A stretch of DNA of 38,172 nucleotides from Verrucomicrobiota bacterium (GTDB taxonomy: Bacteria > Verrucomicrobiota > Verrucomicrobiia > Opitutales > Opitutaceae), in NCBI GenBank assembly GCA_030604905.1, contig JAUVVA010000026.1:1-38172 (forward strand). Direction: 5' to 3'. The notes under the pieces are model-generated. The model was not told the origin of the DNA, did no database searches, and was given only the letters and a program-made list of their open reading frames with translations. Shown piece after piece: positions 15,544 through 23,275 of this stretch. Each line of letters opens with the position of its first letter. Position 1 is the stretch's first letter. The position numbers and the translations under genes were made by a program.

Positions 15544-16644
15544 TCAGGCGGTGTAGGTCTTGAGCGCGGCGGCGTCCCACTCGGGCTGGCCGCACTCGCG
15601 GGCGACCTCGTTGAAGGCGTCGACCTCGGCCTTGGTGAAGAGGAGGCCGCCGGCCTGCTTGGTGTGGTTGGCAAAGGCGGCCTCGATCTGGCCGGGGATG
15701 ATCGCGCCCTCGTTGCCGTGGCCGAGCACGTCGGCGAGCACGGCCTTGACGTTCTCAGTCTGGTTGCGGCCCTGGGCGAAGAGGCCGGCGTTGAGCGCCT
15801 CGGGGTGGATGACTTGGAAGAAGAAGGCGCAGGTGCCCTTCTCGCCCTCGGAGACCTTGTCCCAGCGGTTGCGGATGGTGGGGAGCGAGCCGCCGATGAA
15901 GGCGCCGACGACCTCATTGAGGAGGGAGAGGCCGTAGCCCTTGTGCGCGCCGAAGGGGAGGAGCGCGGCGACCTCGTCGGGGTTGGTGGTGGGTTTGCCG
16001 TCCTTGTCCACGGCGGCCATGGGCGGGAGCTGTTTGCCCTCGCGCTTGAGCTGCTGCACGCGGCCCATGGCGATGACGGAGGTGGCCCAGTCGATCACGA
16101 GCGGGAAGCCGATGGCGTCGGTGGTGGGGAAGCCCCAGGAATGGGGGTTGGTGCCGAGCGTGGGGAACTTGCCGCCGAAGGGCACGACCTCGGCGAGGGC
16201 GGCGGTGCAGTTGGTGTAGGCGATGTAGCCACGGCGGGCGGCGTCCATCACGTAGCCGGCGCCCCAGAGGTAGTGGAAGGCGTTGTCGACCGAGACGGTG
16301 CCGACGCCGTATTGGTCGGCGAGGCGGATGGCCTCGTCGATCGCGCGGTAGGCGGTGGCCTGGCCGAGCTTTTTGTTGGCGTTCCAGATCTTGGCGGAGG
16401 GGAAGCGGGAGGGGCGCTCCTCAATCTTGGCGCCGGGCACGCAGCCCTTGGAACCGGAGCCGAAGAGGTGGTCGAGGTGGAGGGCCTTGAGGCCGTTGTG
16501 GGTGCGGATGCCGTGGCGCGAGGCCTCGGCGCAGAAACGCGCGCCCTCGGCGGCCTCGTCGGCGAGGTATCCGCGATGCTGATACGCGGCGGCGACGAGA
16601 GCGTTGTGCTGTTGTTCGGGAACGACGAAGTAGGTTTCGGGCAT
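15544..16644 (-). CDS. Ldh/YlbC-family NAD(P)H-dependent dehydrogenase
   Basis: This 366-residue enzyme belongs to the malate/L-lactate dehydrogenase family that does not use a Rossmann fold (ComC, YiaK, AllD). These enzymes reduce 2-keto acids such as diketogulonate, oxaloacetate or sulfopyruvate. Family blocks are RHGIRTHNGLKALHLDH near the N-terminus (with the catalytic-type His), GVGTVSVDNAFHYLWGAGY, GTNPHSWGFPT, DWATSVIAMGRVQ and the cofactor loop PFGAHKGYGLSLLNEVVGAF. The length is normal. The start is ATG 16644 without a ribosome site. Next to mannonate dehydratase and a D-2-hydroxyacid dehydrogenase on the same strand, a sugar-acid substrate is more likely than malate. The exact substrate cannot be read from sequence. 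A 130-base gap with heptamer repeats separates it from the upstream gene. Confidence 0.9.
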   Translation of the reverse strand: MPETYFVVPEQQHNALVAAAYQHRGYLADEAAEGARFCAEASRHGIRTHNGLKALHLDHLFGSGSKGCVPGAKIEERPSRFPSAKIWNANKKLGQATAYRAIDEAIRLADQYGVGTVSVDNAFHYLWGAGYVMDAARRGYIAYTNCTAALAEVVPFGGKFPTLGTNPHSWGFPTTDAIGFPLVIDWATSVIAMGRVQQLKREGKQLPPMAAVDKDGKPTTNPDEVAALLPFGAHKGYGLSLLNEVVGAFIGGSLPTIRNRWDKVSEGEKGTCAFFFQVIHPEALNAGLFAQGRNQTENVKAVLADVLGHGNEGAIIPGQIEAAFANHTKQAGGLLFTKAEVDAFNEVARECGQPEWDAAALKTYTA

Positions 16645-16664
16645 GGCGGTGGAAAAAAAGAAAG

Positions 16665-16757
16665 ATGGTCGAAGGTCGGAAGGTCGAAGGTCTGAAAGTC
16701 GAGTGCGGCGCCGAAGGCGCGGTGGTGACGTGGGACTTTGGGACCTTGGACGTGAGA
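16665..16757. repeat. Two short heptamer-type tandem arrays
   Basis: The intergenic DNA holds an array of GGTCGAA-like units at 16665-16703, with units about seven bases long varying by one or two bases. A second array of GGGACTT/GGGACCT-like units lies at 16731-16757. A GC-rich 27-base stretch separates them. No coding function is seen. Confidence 0.6.
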
Positions 16758-16774
16758 CGGTTTGGCGGATCGAA

Positions 16775-17731
16775 TCAAACGGCCCTGGCGATGGGCTCTT
16801 TGCCGGCGAGGAAGCGGGTGAGGTTTTCCACGGCGCAGGAGGCCTGGCGTTGCACGCTTTCGTGGGTGCGGCTGCCGATGTGGGGCGTGAGCACGGTGCC
16901 GGGCAGGCCGAGGAGCGGGTGGTCGGCGGGCGGTGGCTCCTGGTCGAGCACGTCGGCGCCGTAGCGGAGCTTGCCGGCCTTGATGGCCTCGACGAGCGGG
17001 GCGAGCTCGAGGAGCTCGCCGCGGCCGGTGTTGACGATGACGGCGCCGGGCTTGAGGAGGGCGAGGCGGCGGGCGTTGATCAGGCCCTTGGTTTTCTCGG
17101 TGAGCTTGGTGTGGAGCGAGACGAAGTCGGCCTGGCGCAGGCCCTCGTCGAGGTCCTCGACGCGCTCGAGGCCGTGCCAGCGGGCGAAGTCTTCCTCCCA
17201 GTAGTTGGCGAAGACGAGGACGCGCAGGCCGAAGGCGCGGGCGCGGATGGCGACCTCCTTGGAGATGCGGCCGAGGCCGACGAGCAGGAGGGTTTTGCCG
17301 CAAAGTTCGTTGCCGGTGATGCGGGTCCAGCGGCCGGCGGCGACGTGGTTGGCCTCGACGACGAGGTTGCGCACGACGGCAAGGAGGAGGGCGAAGGTGT
17401 GCTCGGCGACGGTGGTGTGGTTGACGCCGGGGGTGAAGAGGACGGGCAGGCCGAGGTCCTTGGCGGCGGCGAGGTCGATCTTGTCGAGGCCGATGCCGTA
17501 TTTGGAGATCACCTTCAGGCGCGGGAGGGATTTTTGCATGACGGCGCGGGTCATCGCGTCGTCGCCGCAGAGGTAGGCGTCGAACTGGCCGGCGAGCTCG
17601 AGCATGCGGCTCTCGGGGAGGGGGCCGCGCTCGCGCACGATCTCGAAGCCGGCCTGGGCCAGCATGTCGTGGTGAATGCCGGGGGTGTCTTGGAAGGAGG
17701 TGGTGGTGAGGAGAACGCGGGGAGCGGGCAT
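16775..17731 (-). CDS. D-2-hydroxyacid dehydrogenase, SerA-like
   Basis: This 318-residue member of the D-isomer-specific 2-hydroxyacid dehydrogenase family interconverts a 2-keto acid and a D-2-hydroxyacid. The catalytic triad is present: Arg237 in VNTGRGELLE, Glu265 in DVLDQEPPP and His284 in LTPHIGSRT. The substrate-site block ISKYGIGLDKIDL is also normal. The cofactor site is not: the dinucleotide motif reads GLGRIS (Ser157 for the third Gly). The acidic residue that normally ends the second strand and binds NAD ribose is Ala175 (VLVFANYW). The start at ATG 17731 directly precedes the conserved beta strand; a longer frame exists upstream but lies in the leader. There is a promoter and paired palindromes about 110 bases upstream. 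The name SerA is not justified by length or context. Confidence 0.9.
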   Translation of the reverse strand: MPAPRVLLTTTSFQDTPGIHHDMLAQAGFEIVRERGPLPESRMLELAGQFDAYLCGDDAMTRAVMQKSLPRLKVISKYGIGLDKIDLAAAKDLGLPVLFTPGVNHTTVAEHTFALLLAVVRNLVVEANHVAAGRWTRITGNELCGKTLLLVGLGRISKEVAIRARAFGLRVLVFANYWEEDFARWHGLERVEDLDEGLRQADFVSLHTKLTEKTKGLINARRLALLKPGAVIVNTGRGELLELAPLVEAIKAGKLRYGADVLDQEPPPADHPLLGLPGTVLTPHIGSRTHESVQRQASCAVENLTRFLAGKEPIARAV

Positions 17732-17840
17732 GGTCGTGAAAAGAGCGCGACCATGCGCCCCTCGCCACCGCGAAGCCAGCGGAGAGCGTGTGAGAAGGTT
17801 TGCAGCCAAGCCGCTCCTGCCCGCGCTCCGGCTGGTGCCT

Positions 17841-17869
17841 TTTACAAATTGTCACCAGATTGGTGACAA
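17841..17869 (-). promoter_or_regulatory. Candidate promoter for the D-2-hydroxyacid dehydrogenase gene
   Basis: On the minus strand TTGTCA (complement of 17864-17869) and TGTAAA (complement of 17841-17846) are exactly 17 bases apart. They match the -35 box at five of six positions and the -10 box more weakly. Transcription would begin near 17834, leaving a leader of about 100 bases. The -35 box lies inside the 17848-17870 palindrome. Confidence 0.45.
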
Positions 17870-17870
17870 T
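17848..17870. promoter_or_regulatory. Palindromic operator candidate 1
   Basis: Perfect 9-base arms (ATTGTCACC and GGTGACAAT) around AGATT. The half-site TGTCACC and the five-base spacing are repeated in the second palindrome. It overlaps the candidate promoter, as a repressor site would. The binding protein is unknown; a GntR- or LacI-like dimer is plausible. Confidence 0.55.
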
Positions 17871-17904
17871 CTCGATGGGCGGCGCGGGAGGTGGCCGCCG
17901 GCAA

Positions 17905-17925
17905 ATGTCACCCAATGGGTTACAT
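17905..17925. promoter_or_regulatory. Palindromic operator candidate 2
   Basis: TGTCACC, five bases, then GGTTACA: the same half-site and spacing as the palindrome at 17848-17870, with one mismatch between arms. It lies 56 bases away and covers the uxuA stop codon. Confidence 0.5.
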
Positions 17926-19182
17926 CAGGGCGCGAGCGAGGGCGTCCGAGGAGGTGCGGGTGGTGGTCGGGGCGGCGGCGAAGGTCTCGGCGGCGCGGAG
18001 GCCGAGCATCAGGCCACGGAGCTCGGCGAGGCCGCGCATGCGGCCGATGCAGCTGTAGCCGGGGTTGGGCGGCGGCGGCTTCGCGAGGTCGTCCATCATC
18101 GTGTGGCCGTGGTCGGGGCGGAAGGGCAGTTGCCAATCCTCCCTGCCCTCGGCGCGACGGCGATCCTGCTCGTCGAGCAGGGCACGCACGACCGCCGGCA
18201 TGTCCACCGAGCCGGCGAGGTGGTCGGCCTCGAAGAAGACGCCCCCGGGCAGGCGCTGCGTGCTGCGCAGGTGCACGGCGTGGATGCGCGGGCCGAAGCG
18301 ACGCGCCATCGCGGGCAGATTATTGTCGGAACGCACGCTGAAGGAGCCGGTGCAAAAACAGAGGCCGTTGGCGGGCGAATCGACCGCGGCGAAAAGTTTC
18401 TCCACGTCCGCCGCCGTGCTGAGGATGCGCGGCAACCCGAGGATCGGGAAAGGTGGGTCGTCCGGGTGGATCGCCAAGCGCACGCCCACCTCCTCCGCCA
18501 CGGGCACGACGTGCTCGAGGAAGCGCTTCAAATTGGCGCGCAGACCGGTCTCGCCGAGGTCGGCGTAGCGGGCGAGCATCGCGCGGATGTCGCCGAGCGA
18601 AAGGCCGAGTTTGCAGCCGGGGAAGACGTCGGTGAGGCCGGCGATGAACGCCTCGCGCTCATCATCCCCAAGCGACTCCCAAAAGGCCTCGGCGGCGTCG
18701 AGCTGCCCCGCGCTGTAATCCTCCTCCGCGCCCGGACGACGGAGGGCGTGGATCTCGAAGGCGGCGAACTTCACCGGATCGAAGAGCAGGCACTCCGAGC
18801 CGTCGGGCAGCTTGTGCCGCAGGTCGGTGCGCACCCAGTCGAGCACCGGCATGAAGTTGTAGACGACGGTGCGCACGCCCTCGGCGGCGAGGTTGCGCAA
18901 GGTCTGCGCGTAGGCCTCGAGCTTCGCGGCGACCTCGCCCGAACCGGTCTTGATGTCCTCGTGCACCGGCACGCTCTCGACCGCGGTCCAGCGCAGGCCG
19001 GCCGCCTCCAGCTTGGCGAGGCGGGCCCGGATGGCCTCGCGCGGCCAGACCTCGCCGTAGGGAATCTGGTGCAAGGAGGTGAAGACCGCGCTGGCACCGG
19101 TCTGGCGAATGTGCTCGAGCGGCACGGGGTCGCCCGGGCCATACCAACGGAAGGCTTCTTCGAGGAGCGGCGCGTAGTGCAT
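17920..19182 (-). CDS. uxuA: Mannonate dehydratase
   Basis: UxuA dehydrates D-mannonate to 2-keto-3-deoxygluconate in glucuronate breakdown. The 420-residue product (E. coli UxuA has 394) shows the family opening FRWYGPGDPVPLEHIRQTGA, the VESVPVHEDIKTG block, VVYNFMPVLDWVRTDL, and the metal-binding region with LAIHPDDPPFPILGLPRI. CTGSFSVRSDNNL, IHAVHLRSTQR and the RPDHGHTMMDD motif follow. The start at ATG 19182 is set by this conserved N-terminus; about 79 further in-frame codons upstream overlap the divergent promoter region. No Shine-Dalgarno sequence is present. Other hexuronate genes (uxaC, uxuB, kdgK) are not recognised next to it, although two 2-hydroxyacid dehydrogenase genes follow downstream on the same strand. 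Confidence 0.95.
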   Translation of the reverse strand: MHYAPLLEEAFRWYGPGDPVPLEHIRQTGASAVFTSLHQIPYGEVWPREAIRARLAKLEAAGLRWTAVESVPVHEDIKTGSGEVAAKLEAYAQTLRNLAAEGVRTVVYNFMPVLDWVRTDLRHKLPDGSECLLFDPVKFAAFEIHALRRPGAEEDYSAGQLDAAEAFWESLGDDEREAFIAGLTDVFPGCKLGLSLGDIRAMLARYADLGETGLRANLKRFLEHVVPVAEEVGVRLAIHPDDPPFPILGLPRILSTAADVEKLFAAVDSPANGLCFCTGSFSVRSDNNLPAMARRFGPRIHAVHLRSTQRLPGGVFFEADHLAGSVDMPAVVRALLDEQDRRRAEGREDWQLPFRPDHGHTMMDDLAKPPPPNPGYSCIGRMRGLAELRGLMLGLRAAETFAAAPTTTRTSSDALARALM

Positions 19183-19336
19183 GAGAGGGAGGCGTTGCGG
19201 ACAAAAGGATGCGACAAAAGGGCTGTTTCGGACTACGCGTCGCTTGCCAATTGAACCGCAACTTATGCAGGCGCTGCGCCCACCGTAGGCCGCTATTGCG
19301 TCGAGCGGGGCAAAGCGGGAGAAAGCTCGTTTTCCC

Positions 19337-20791
19337 ATGCCCAAGCCGGCCGCCGCCAAACCCCTTGCCACCGCCACCGCGCTTTTGCGCCGCAAGCTCG
19401 GCCCGAAAGTCGTGCTCACCCATGAGGCGGCGCTCGAGGCGGCGTCCTACGATTCGAGCCGCATCGCGGTGCGCCCGGCCGCTGTCGTGCGGCCCACCAA
19501 GCGCGCGCAGATCGGCGTGCTCCTCGAGCTGGCCAACCAACACGGCATCCCCGTGACGCCTCGCGGTCGCGGCACGACCTTGATGGGCTCGGCCGTGCCG
19601 GTGAAGGGCGGCTGGGTGCTCGACCTGCTCGCGCTCGACAAGATCGAGATCGACGCCGAGGCCGGCCTCGCCCACGTGCAGGCCGGCGCGAAGGTCGGCG
19701 ACGTGCAACGCGCGGCGGCCGCCGCCGGCTGGTTTTACCCGCCCGACCCCTCCTCCAAGGAATACTCCACCATCGGCGGAAACATCGCCTGCAACGCGGG
19801 CGGCATGCACGGCGGCAAATACGGCGTGACGCGCGACTTCGTCGTCGCGCTCAAGGGCTACCTGCCGACCGGCGAGTTCGTCGAGTGGGGCACGGCGACG
19901 CGAAAATTCGCCGCGGGCTTCAACCTGCGCGACCTCTGGATCGGCAGCGAGGGCATGCTCGGCGTGGTCACCGACGCGGTGCTGCGCCTCATCCCCGCGC
20001 CGGCCGCGCGCTGGACCCTGCTGACCAGCTTCGCCGACGAAGTCTCGGCCTTCAAGGCGGCGCGGGCGCTCTTCGCGGCGCGGGTGCAGCCGGCCATCTG
20101 CGAGTTTCTCGACCGCTACTCGGTGCAGTGCGCCGAGCAGGCGATGCAGACCACCATCTTCCCCGGGCAGCCGGGGCGGCCGGTGATCCTGCTCGAGCTG
20201 GCCGGCTCCGAGGCGGAGCTGGCCGAGGCGAAGCAGGAGGTGCTGGCCTGGGCGGCGGCGAACGCCGCGGGCTCGCGCGAGGCAAAGACCCGCGAGGAGG
20301 CGGAGTCGCTCTGGGCGGTGCGCCGCAAATGCTCGGGCGCGATGTTCCAGATGGGCGACGCCAAGCTCAACGAGGACATCACCGTGCCGCTGCGCGCCTA
20401 CGAGGAGTTCGCCGTATGGCTGGAGCAACTACGCGTGAAGTCGGGTCTCGCGATCCCGACCTTCGGCCACCTGGCGGACGGCAACCTGCACGTGAACATC
20501 ATGTATCACAAGGCCTCGCCCAAGGAGGTCCGCGCGGCGGAAAAGGCCGTGCTGGCCCTGATGAAAAAGGTCGTCGCGCTGGGCGGCGCGATCTCGGGCG
20601 AGCACGGCATCGGCCTCGCCAAGACGCCCTTCCTGCGCATGCAGCACTCGCCGGCGCAGGTGAAAGCGATGCGCGCGGTGAAGGACGCGCTCGACCCGCG
20701 CGGAATTCTCAACCCGGGCAAGATGTTCGATGTCTTCGAGGTCTGGAAGGCGCCGCGCGTGGCGGTCAGCTTTCCGTGGGACCATAAATAA
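19337..20791 (+). CDS. FAD-linked oxidase, GlcD/D-lactate dehydrogenase type
   Basis: This 484-residue flavoenzyme oxidises a D-2-hydroxyacid such as glycolate or D-lactate. FAD-binding (PCMH) elements are PRGRGTTLMGSAVP, DPSSKEYSTIGGNIACNAGG and GSEGMLGVVTDAVLRL. The C-terminal cap and substrate region has FGHLADGNLHVNI, GGAISGEHGIGLAK with the family's catalytic-type His, and DPRGILNPGKMFD. The length is that of single-subunit GlcD-type enzymes; no GlcE/GlcF partner or iron-sulphur domain is nearby. It is divergent from uxuA with 154 bases between them, and convergent with tonB. The substrate is inferred only at the level of 2-hydroxyacids. The context, next to other hydroxyacid enzymes, agrees. 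Confidence 0.92.
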   Translation: MPKPAAAKPLATATALLRRKLGPKVVLTHEAALEAASYDSSRIAVRPAAVVRPTKRAQIGVLLELANQHGIPVTPRGRGTTLMGSAVPVKGGWVLDLLALDKIEIDAEAGLAHVQAGAKVGDVQRAAAAAGWFYPPDPSSKEYSTIGGNIACNAGGMHGGKYGVTRDFVVALKGYLPTGEFVEWGTATRKFAAGFNLRDLWIGSEGMLGVVTDAVLRLIPAPAARWTLLTSFADEVSAFKAARALFAARVQPAICEFLDRYSVQCAEQAMQTTIFPGQPGRPVILLELAGSEAELAEAKQEVLAWAAANAAGSREAKTREEAESLWAVRRKCSGAMFQMGDAKLNEDITVPLRAYEEFAVWLEQLRVKSGLAIPTFGHLADGNLHVNIMYHKASPKEVRAAEKAVLALMKKVVALGGAISGEHGIGLAKTPFLRMQHSPAQVKAMRAVKDALDPRGILNPGKMFDVFEVWKAPRVAVSFPWDHK

Positions 20792-20833
20792 GCCCCTCGC
20801 GCGGCCGAGGCGGCGCATGTCGAGAGACGGCCA

Positions 20834-21790
20834 TCACGCCTCGCGGACGCGGAAGGTCAGGCGCTGCGCGTCAGTCTTGCCATCGGGGCGGGCCGGCATG
20901 CGCACGCGGGCGAAGGCATCGAGCACGGACTGATCAAAGGCGGCGTTGCCGGAGCTGCGCACGATGCGCACGCCCGAAATCGTGCCGCCGGCGGAGATCG
21001 TGAACTCGACCCCGGCGTTGAGCAGATCGCTCAAACCCGGCGGCAGCTGATGAGCCTCGCGCAGACGCTGCATGAGCATCGCAAAGTAGCGGTCCATCGC
21101 GGCGGCCTCGGCGGCGGAGAGCGCCGCGCCGCCCGCCCCCGCGGCTTGGGAGCCGGCGGCGCCGGTCACGCCTTGGCGAATGGCGTTGGGATCAAGACGA
21201 GGCCCCGGGGTGGCGGGGGCGGGCGCGGGCGGGTTGTTTGCCGGACGCGGCGCGGGCGTCGCCTGCGGGCGATGGGTGCGCTGAAACTCCTCCAGGGTGA
21301 CACGCGGGCTGGCGGGACTGGGCGCGGGCTGCGCGGCCGGGGGCCGCACGTTTTGCCGGGGAGGCTCGGGGGGCACCGGAGCCACGCGCGTGACGGGCGT
21401 GGACGGAGTCGGCGTGGGCCGAGGCGGCGTGGGCGGAGTCGGGGTGGGCTGCGGAGGAGGCACAGCCTCCACCGGCACCGGCGGCGGGGGCGTCCAGACG
21501 GGAACCTCGGGCGCGGTGAACTGGATCTCCGGTGCGGCGCTCCGCCCCGCCTCGGAACCGGCGGGGGCCTCGTTGGCGGCGAAGTTGTCCCCGACCCCGG
21601 CCACGAGTTCGAAGACGCGGGGCTCAGGCTTGGGCCGGTCGCGGAGGGACAACGTGAGGAAAACGATCAGGGCGATGGTGAGCGCGTGCGCGAAGATCGA
21701 GACCCAGAACGCGCCGCCAAAGCTCCGCCCCTCCGCCGGGTCGGCGGCGCTGCTGGGACCGTAGCTGACGGGACGGACAAGAACGGGCAT
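20834..21790 (-). CDS. tonB: Energy transducer TonB
   Basis: This 318-residue inner-membrane anchored protein spans the periplasm and passes proton-motive energy to outer-membrane receptors. A cytoplasmic start is followed by a membrane helix near residues 28-48 (FWVSIFAHALTIALIVFLTL). A long Pro-rich linker (about 90-200) is dominated by PTPTPP and PEPP-like repeats. The C-terminal domain of about 85 residues includes FTISAGGTISGVRIVRSSGN, the usual G.V..V...S....D..V..A.... pattern. The start at ATG 21790 gives the normal topology; the in-frame extension upstream is antisense to nothing useful and crosses exbD. It is the last gene of the exbB-exbD-tonB group on the minus strand. Confidence 0.9.
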   Translation of the reverse strand: MPVLVRPVSYGPSSAADPAEGRSFGGAFWVSIFAHALTIALIVFLTLSLRDRPKPEPRVFELVAGVGDNFAANEAPAGSEAGRSAAPEIQFTAPEVPVWTPPPPVPVEAVPPPQPTPTPPTPPRPTPTPSTPVTRVAPVPPEPPRQNVRPPAAQPAPSPASPRVTLEEFQRTHRPQATPAPRPANNPPAPAPATPGPRLDPNAIRQGVTGAAGSQAAGAGGAALSAAEAAAMDRYFAMLMQRLREAHQLPPGLSDLLNAGVEFTISAGGTISGVRIVRSSGNAAFDQSVLDAFARVRMPARPDGKTDAQRLTFRVREA

Positions 21791-21873
21791 CGGGTGTTTT
21801 TCCGTGGAGACTGGGCCGGGCGCTTGCTCAGGAGAGACCCGGGGCCGCGGCCGCGGGTTCCCCGACGGGGCCT

Positions 21874-22341
21874 TTAACGGCGGCGGGGAGCCTGTTGAGT
21901 CTGCACTTGGGTGTCGAAGCTGATGCGGTCGAGGTTGGCTTTCTTCAGCTCGTCCAGGAGGGTGACCACCTGCTGGTAGGGCACGTTCGCATCGGCGCGA
22001 ATGCGGATGACGGGCTGGCGGGCGCCGGGCGAGGTGGCGGCCAGTGCGAGGAGGCGGCCGGGCAAGTCGCGCACCGTGACCGGGCGGTTGCCGTCGGCGT
22101 CGATGAGGTAGGTGCCATCGGCCCGGACGGTGATGGCGACGAAACGGGTGTCGCGATCGGGCGCGGCCTGGGGGCGCTGCGACTCGATGGGCAGCTGCAC
22201 CGGGATGGTCTGTTCCTGGTGGATGAGCGGCGTGGCGATCATGAAGATCACCAGCAGCACGAAGGCCAGGTCGAGCATGTTGGTGACATTGAGCTCGGAG
22301 AGCGCCTGGATCTGGCGGTTGCGCCGGAAGGTGCGGGCCAT
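21874..22341 (-). CDS. exbD: Biopolymer transport protein ExbD
   Basis: This 155-residue ExbD/TolR protein has a basic cytoplasmic N-terminus, then the single membrane helix NVTNMLDLAFVLLVIFMIAT with the essential proton-carrying Asp near residue 24. A periplasmic domain follows with VAITVRADGTYLIDADGN and VIRIRADANVPYQQVVTLLDELKKA. It lies 45 bases after exbB and 83 before tonB. ExbD and ExbB form the proton channel that drives TonB. TolR cannot be excluded by sequence alone, but the adjacent tonB gene supports ExbD. Confidence 0.93.
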   Translation of the reverse strand: MARTFRRNRQIQALSELNVTNMLDLAFVLLVIFMIATPLIHQEQTIPVQLPIESQRPQAAPDRDTRFVAITVRADGTYLIDADGNRPVTVRDLPGRLLALAATSPGARQPVIRIRADANVPYQQVVTLLDELKKANLDRISFDTQVQTQQAPRRR

Positions 22342-22386
22342 CGTGGTGTATCCGTTCGTTCGCTACGCGGGTTGGGGCGGCGGGCC

Positions 22387-23082
22387 TTACTTGCTCTCGA
22401 GCTCCAGCCGGTCGGCGAGCGCCGAGGCGAAGTTCTCCATCTCGGTGGCGAGCTGGCGGGTCTTGGTCAGGAGGACGTTGTAACCGAAGACCGAGGGGAT
22501 CGCGACGATCAGACCGGCCACGGTGGTGAGGAGGGCGGCCGACACGCCGGGGGCGAGCGTCTGCAGGTTGGCCTGGGTCTGGCCGGCCACGGCGGAGAAC
22601 ACCGCCATCACGCCCCACACCGTGCCGAAAAGGCCGAGGAAGGGCGCGCCCGAGACGATCGAGGCGAGGAAAATCATGCTACTCTCGTAGCGCAGGGTCT
22701 GGCGGGCGATGGCGCGCTGGATGCCATTTTCGGCGTGCTCGAGGCGGGCGCGACCGGAGTCGATGCCCTTTTCCTGAAGGATCGAGGCGGCGCGCCAGTA
22801 GGCCTCCACCGCGTCCGCATACACGTCGGCGTAGGGAATGGAACGCCGGGTGCGGAAGGACTCCGGCAGATCGAGCAAGGTGCGCTCGTCGCGCAGTCGT
22901 TGCTCAAAGGCGAGATTCAGCAGACGCAGACGTTTCAGCTCGGAGAACTTCTGAAACATCACCGTCCACGCCACGATGCTGAAAATCGCCAGGCCGACGG
23001 TGATCGCCTGGCCGACGGCGTCGGAGGTGCTAAAAACCTCGATGAGGTTGACGGTGCCGAGAACAGGCGAGGCGGTGGGCAT
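22387..23082 (-). CDS. exbB: MotA/TolQ/ExbB proton channel protein
   Basis: This 231-residue protein has three membrane helices: one near the N-terminus (ITVGLAIFSIVAWTVMFQKF), and two near the C-terminus. The middle one carries the family signature FLGLFGTVWGVMAVFSAVAG, and the last is LAPGVSAALLTTVAGLIVAIPSVFGYN. The size and layout fit ExbB or TolQ; the tonB gene in the same group favours ExbB. The start ATG 23082 was chosen for the short periplasmic N-terminus. A good -10-like TATATT lies upstream on the minus strand (complement of 23171-23176), but no convincing -35 box. The gene is divergent from the PfkB-type kinase gene. Confidence 0.92.
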   Translation of the reverse strand: MPTASPVLGTVNLIEVFSTSDAVGQAITVGLAIFSIVAWTVMFQKFSELKRLRLLNLAFEQRLRDERTLLDLPESFRTRRSIPYADVYADAVEAYWRAASILQEKGIDSGRARLEHAENGIQRAIARQTLRYESSMIFLASIVSGAPFLGLFGTVWGVMAVFSAVAGQTQANLQTLAPGVSAALLTTVAGLIVAIPSVFGYNVLLTKTRQLATEMENFASALADRLELESK

Positions 23083-23275
23083 GGGTCCGGAAAAAAGGGC
23101 GCGGTGCGGGCAGGAGACGAAGCGCCTCGCGCCCGCCGCTTCAACGGAAAACCCGCCCCCCGGTCTCAGAAATATACCCGTAGGGCCCCGGAACATTTCC
23201 CGGTTGCCGCGCCAAAGCGGGGCGAGCTTTGCTCCTCGCTCCCGCCGTCTCCCCGCCTCGGCTCCGCCCATTTCC

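Noticed and set aside
13436-15556. A 706-codon frame opposite the TonB-dependent receptor gene
   Set aside because: The receptor's plug and barrel patterns on the minus strand are clear. The opposite frame has no recognisable features.
16643-17866. A long + strand frame opposite the D-2-hydroxyacid dehydrogenase gene
   Set aside because: The minus strand has complete dehydrogenase motifs, and the + strand translation is Glu/Gly/Val-rich shadow sequence.
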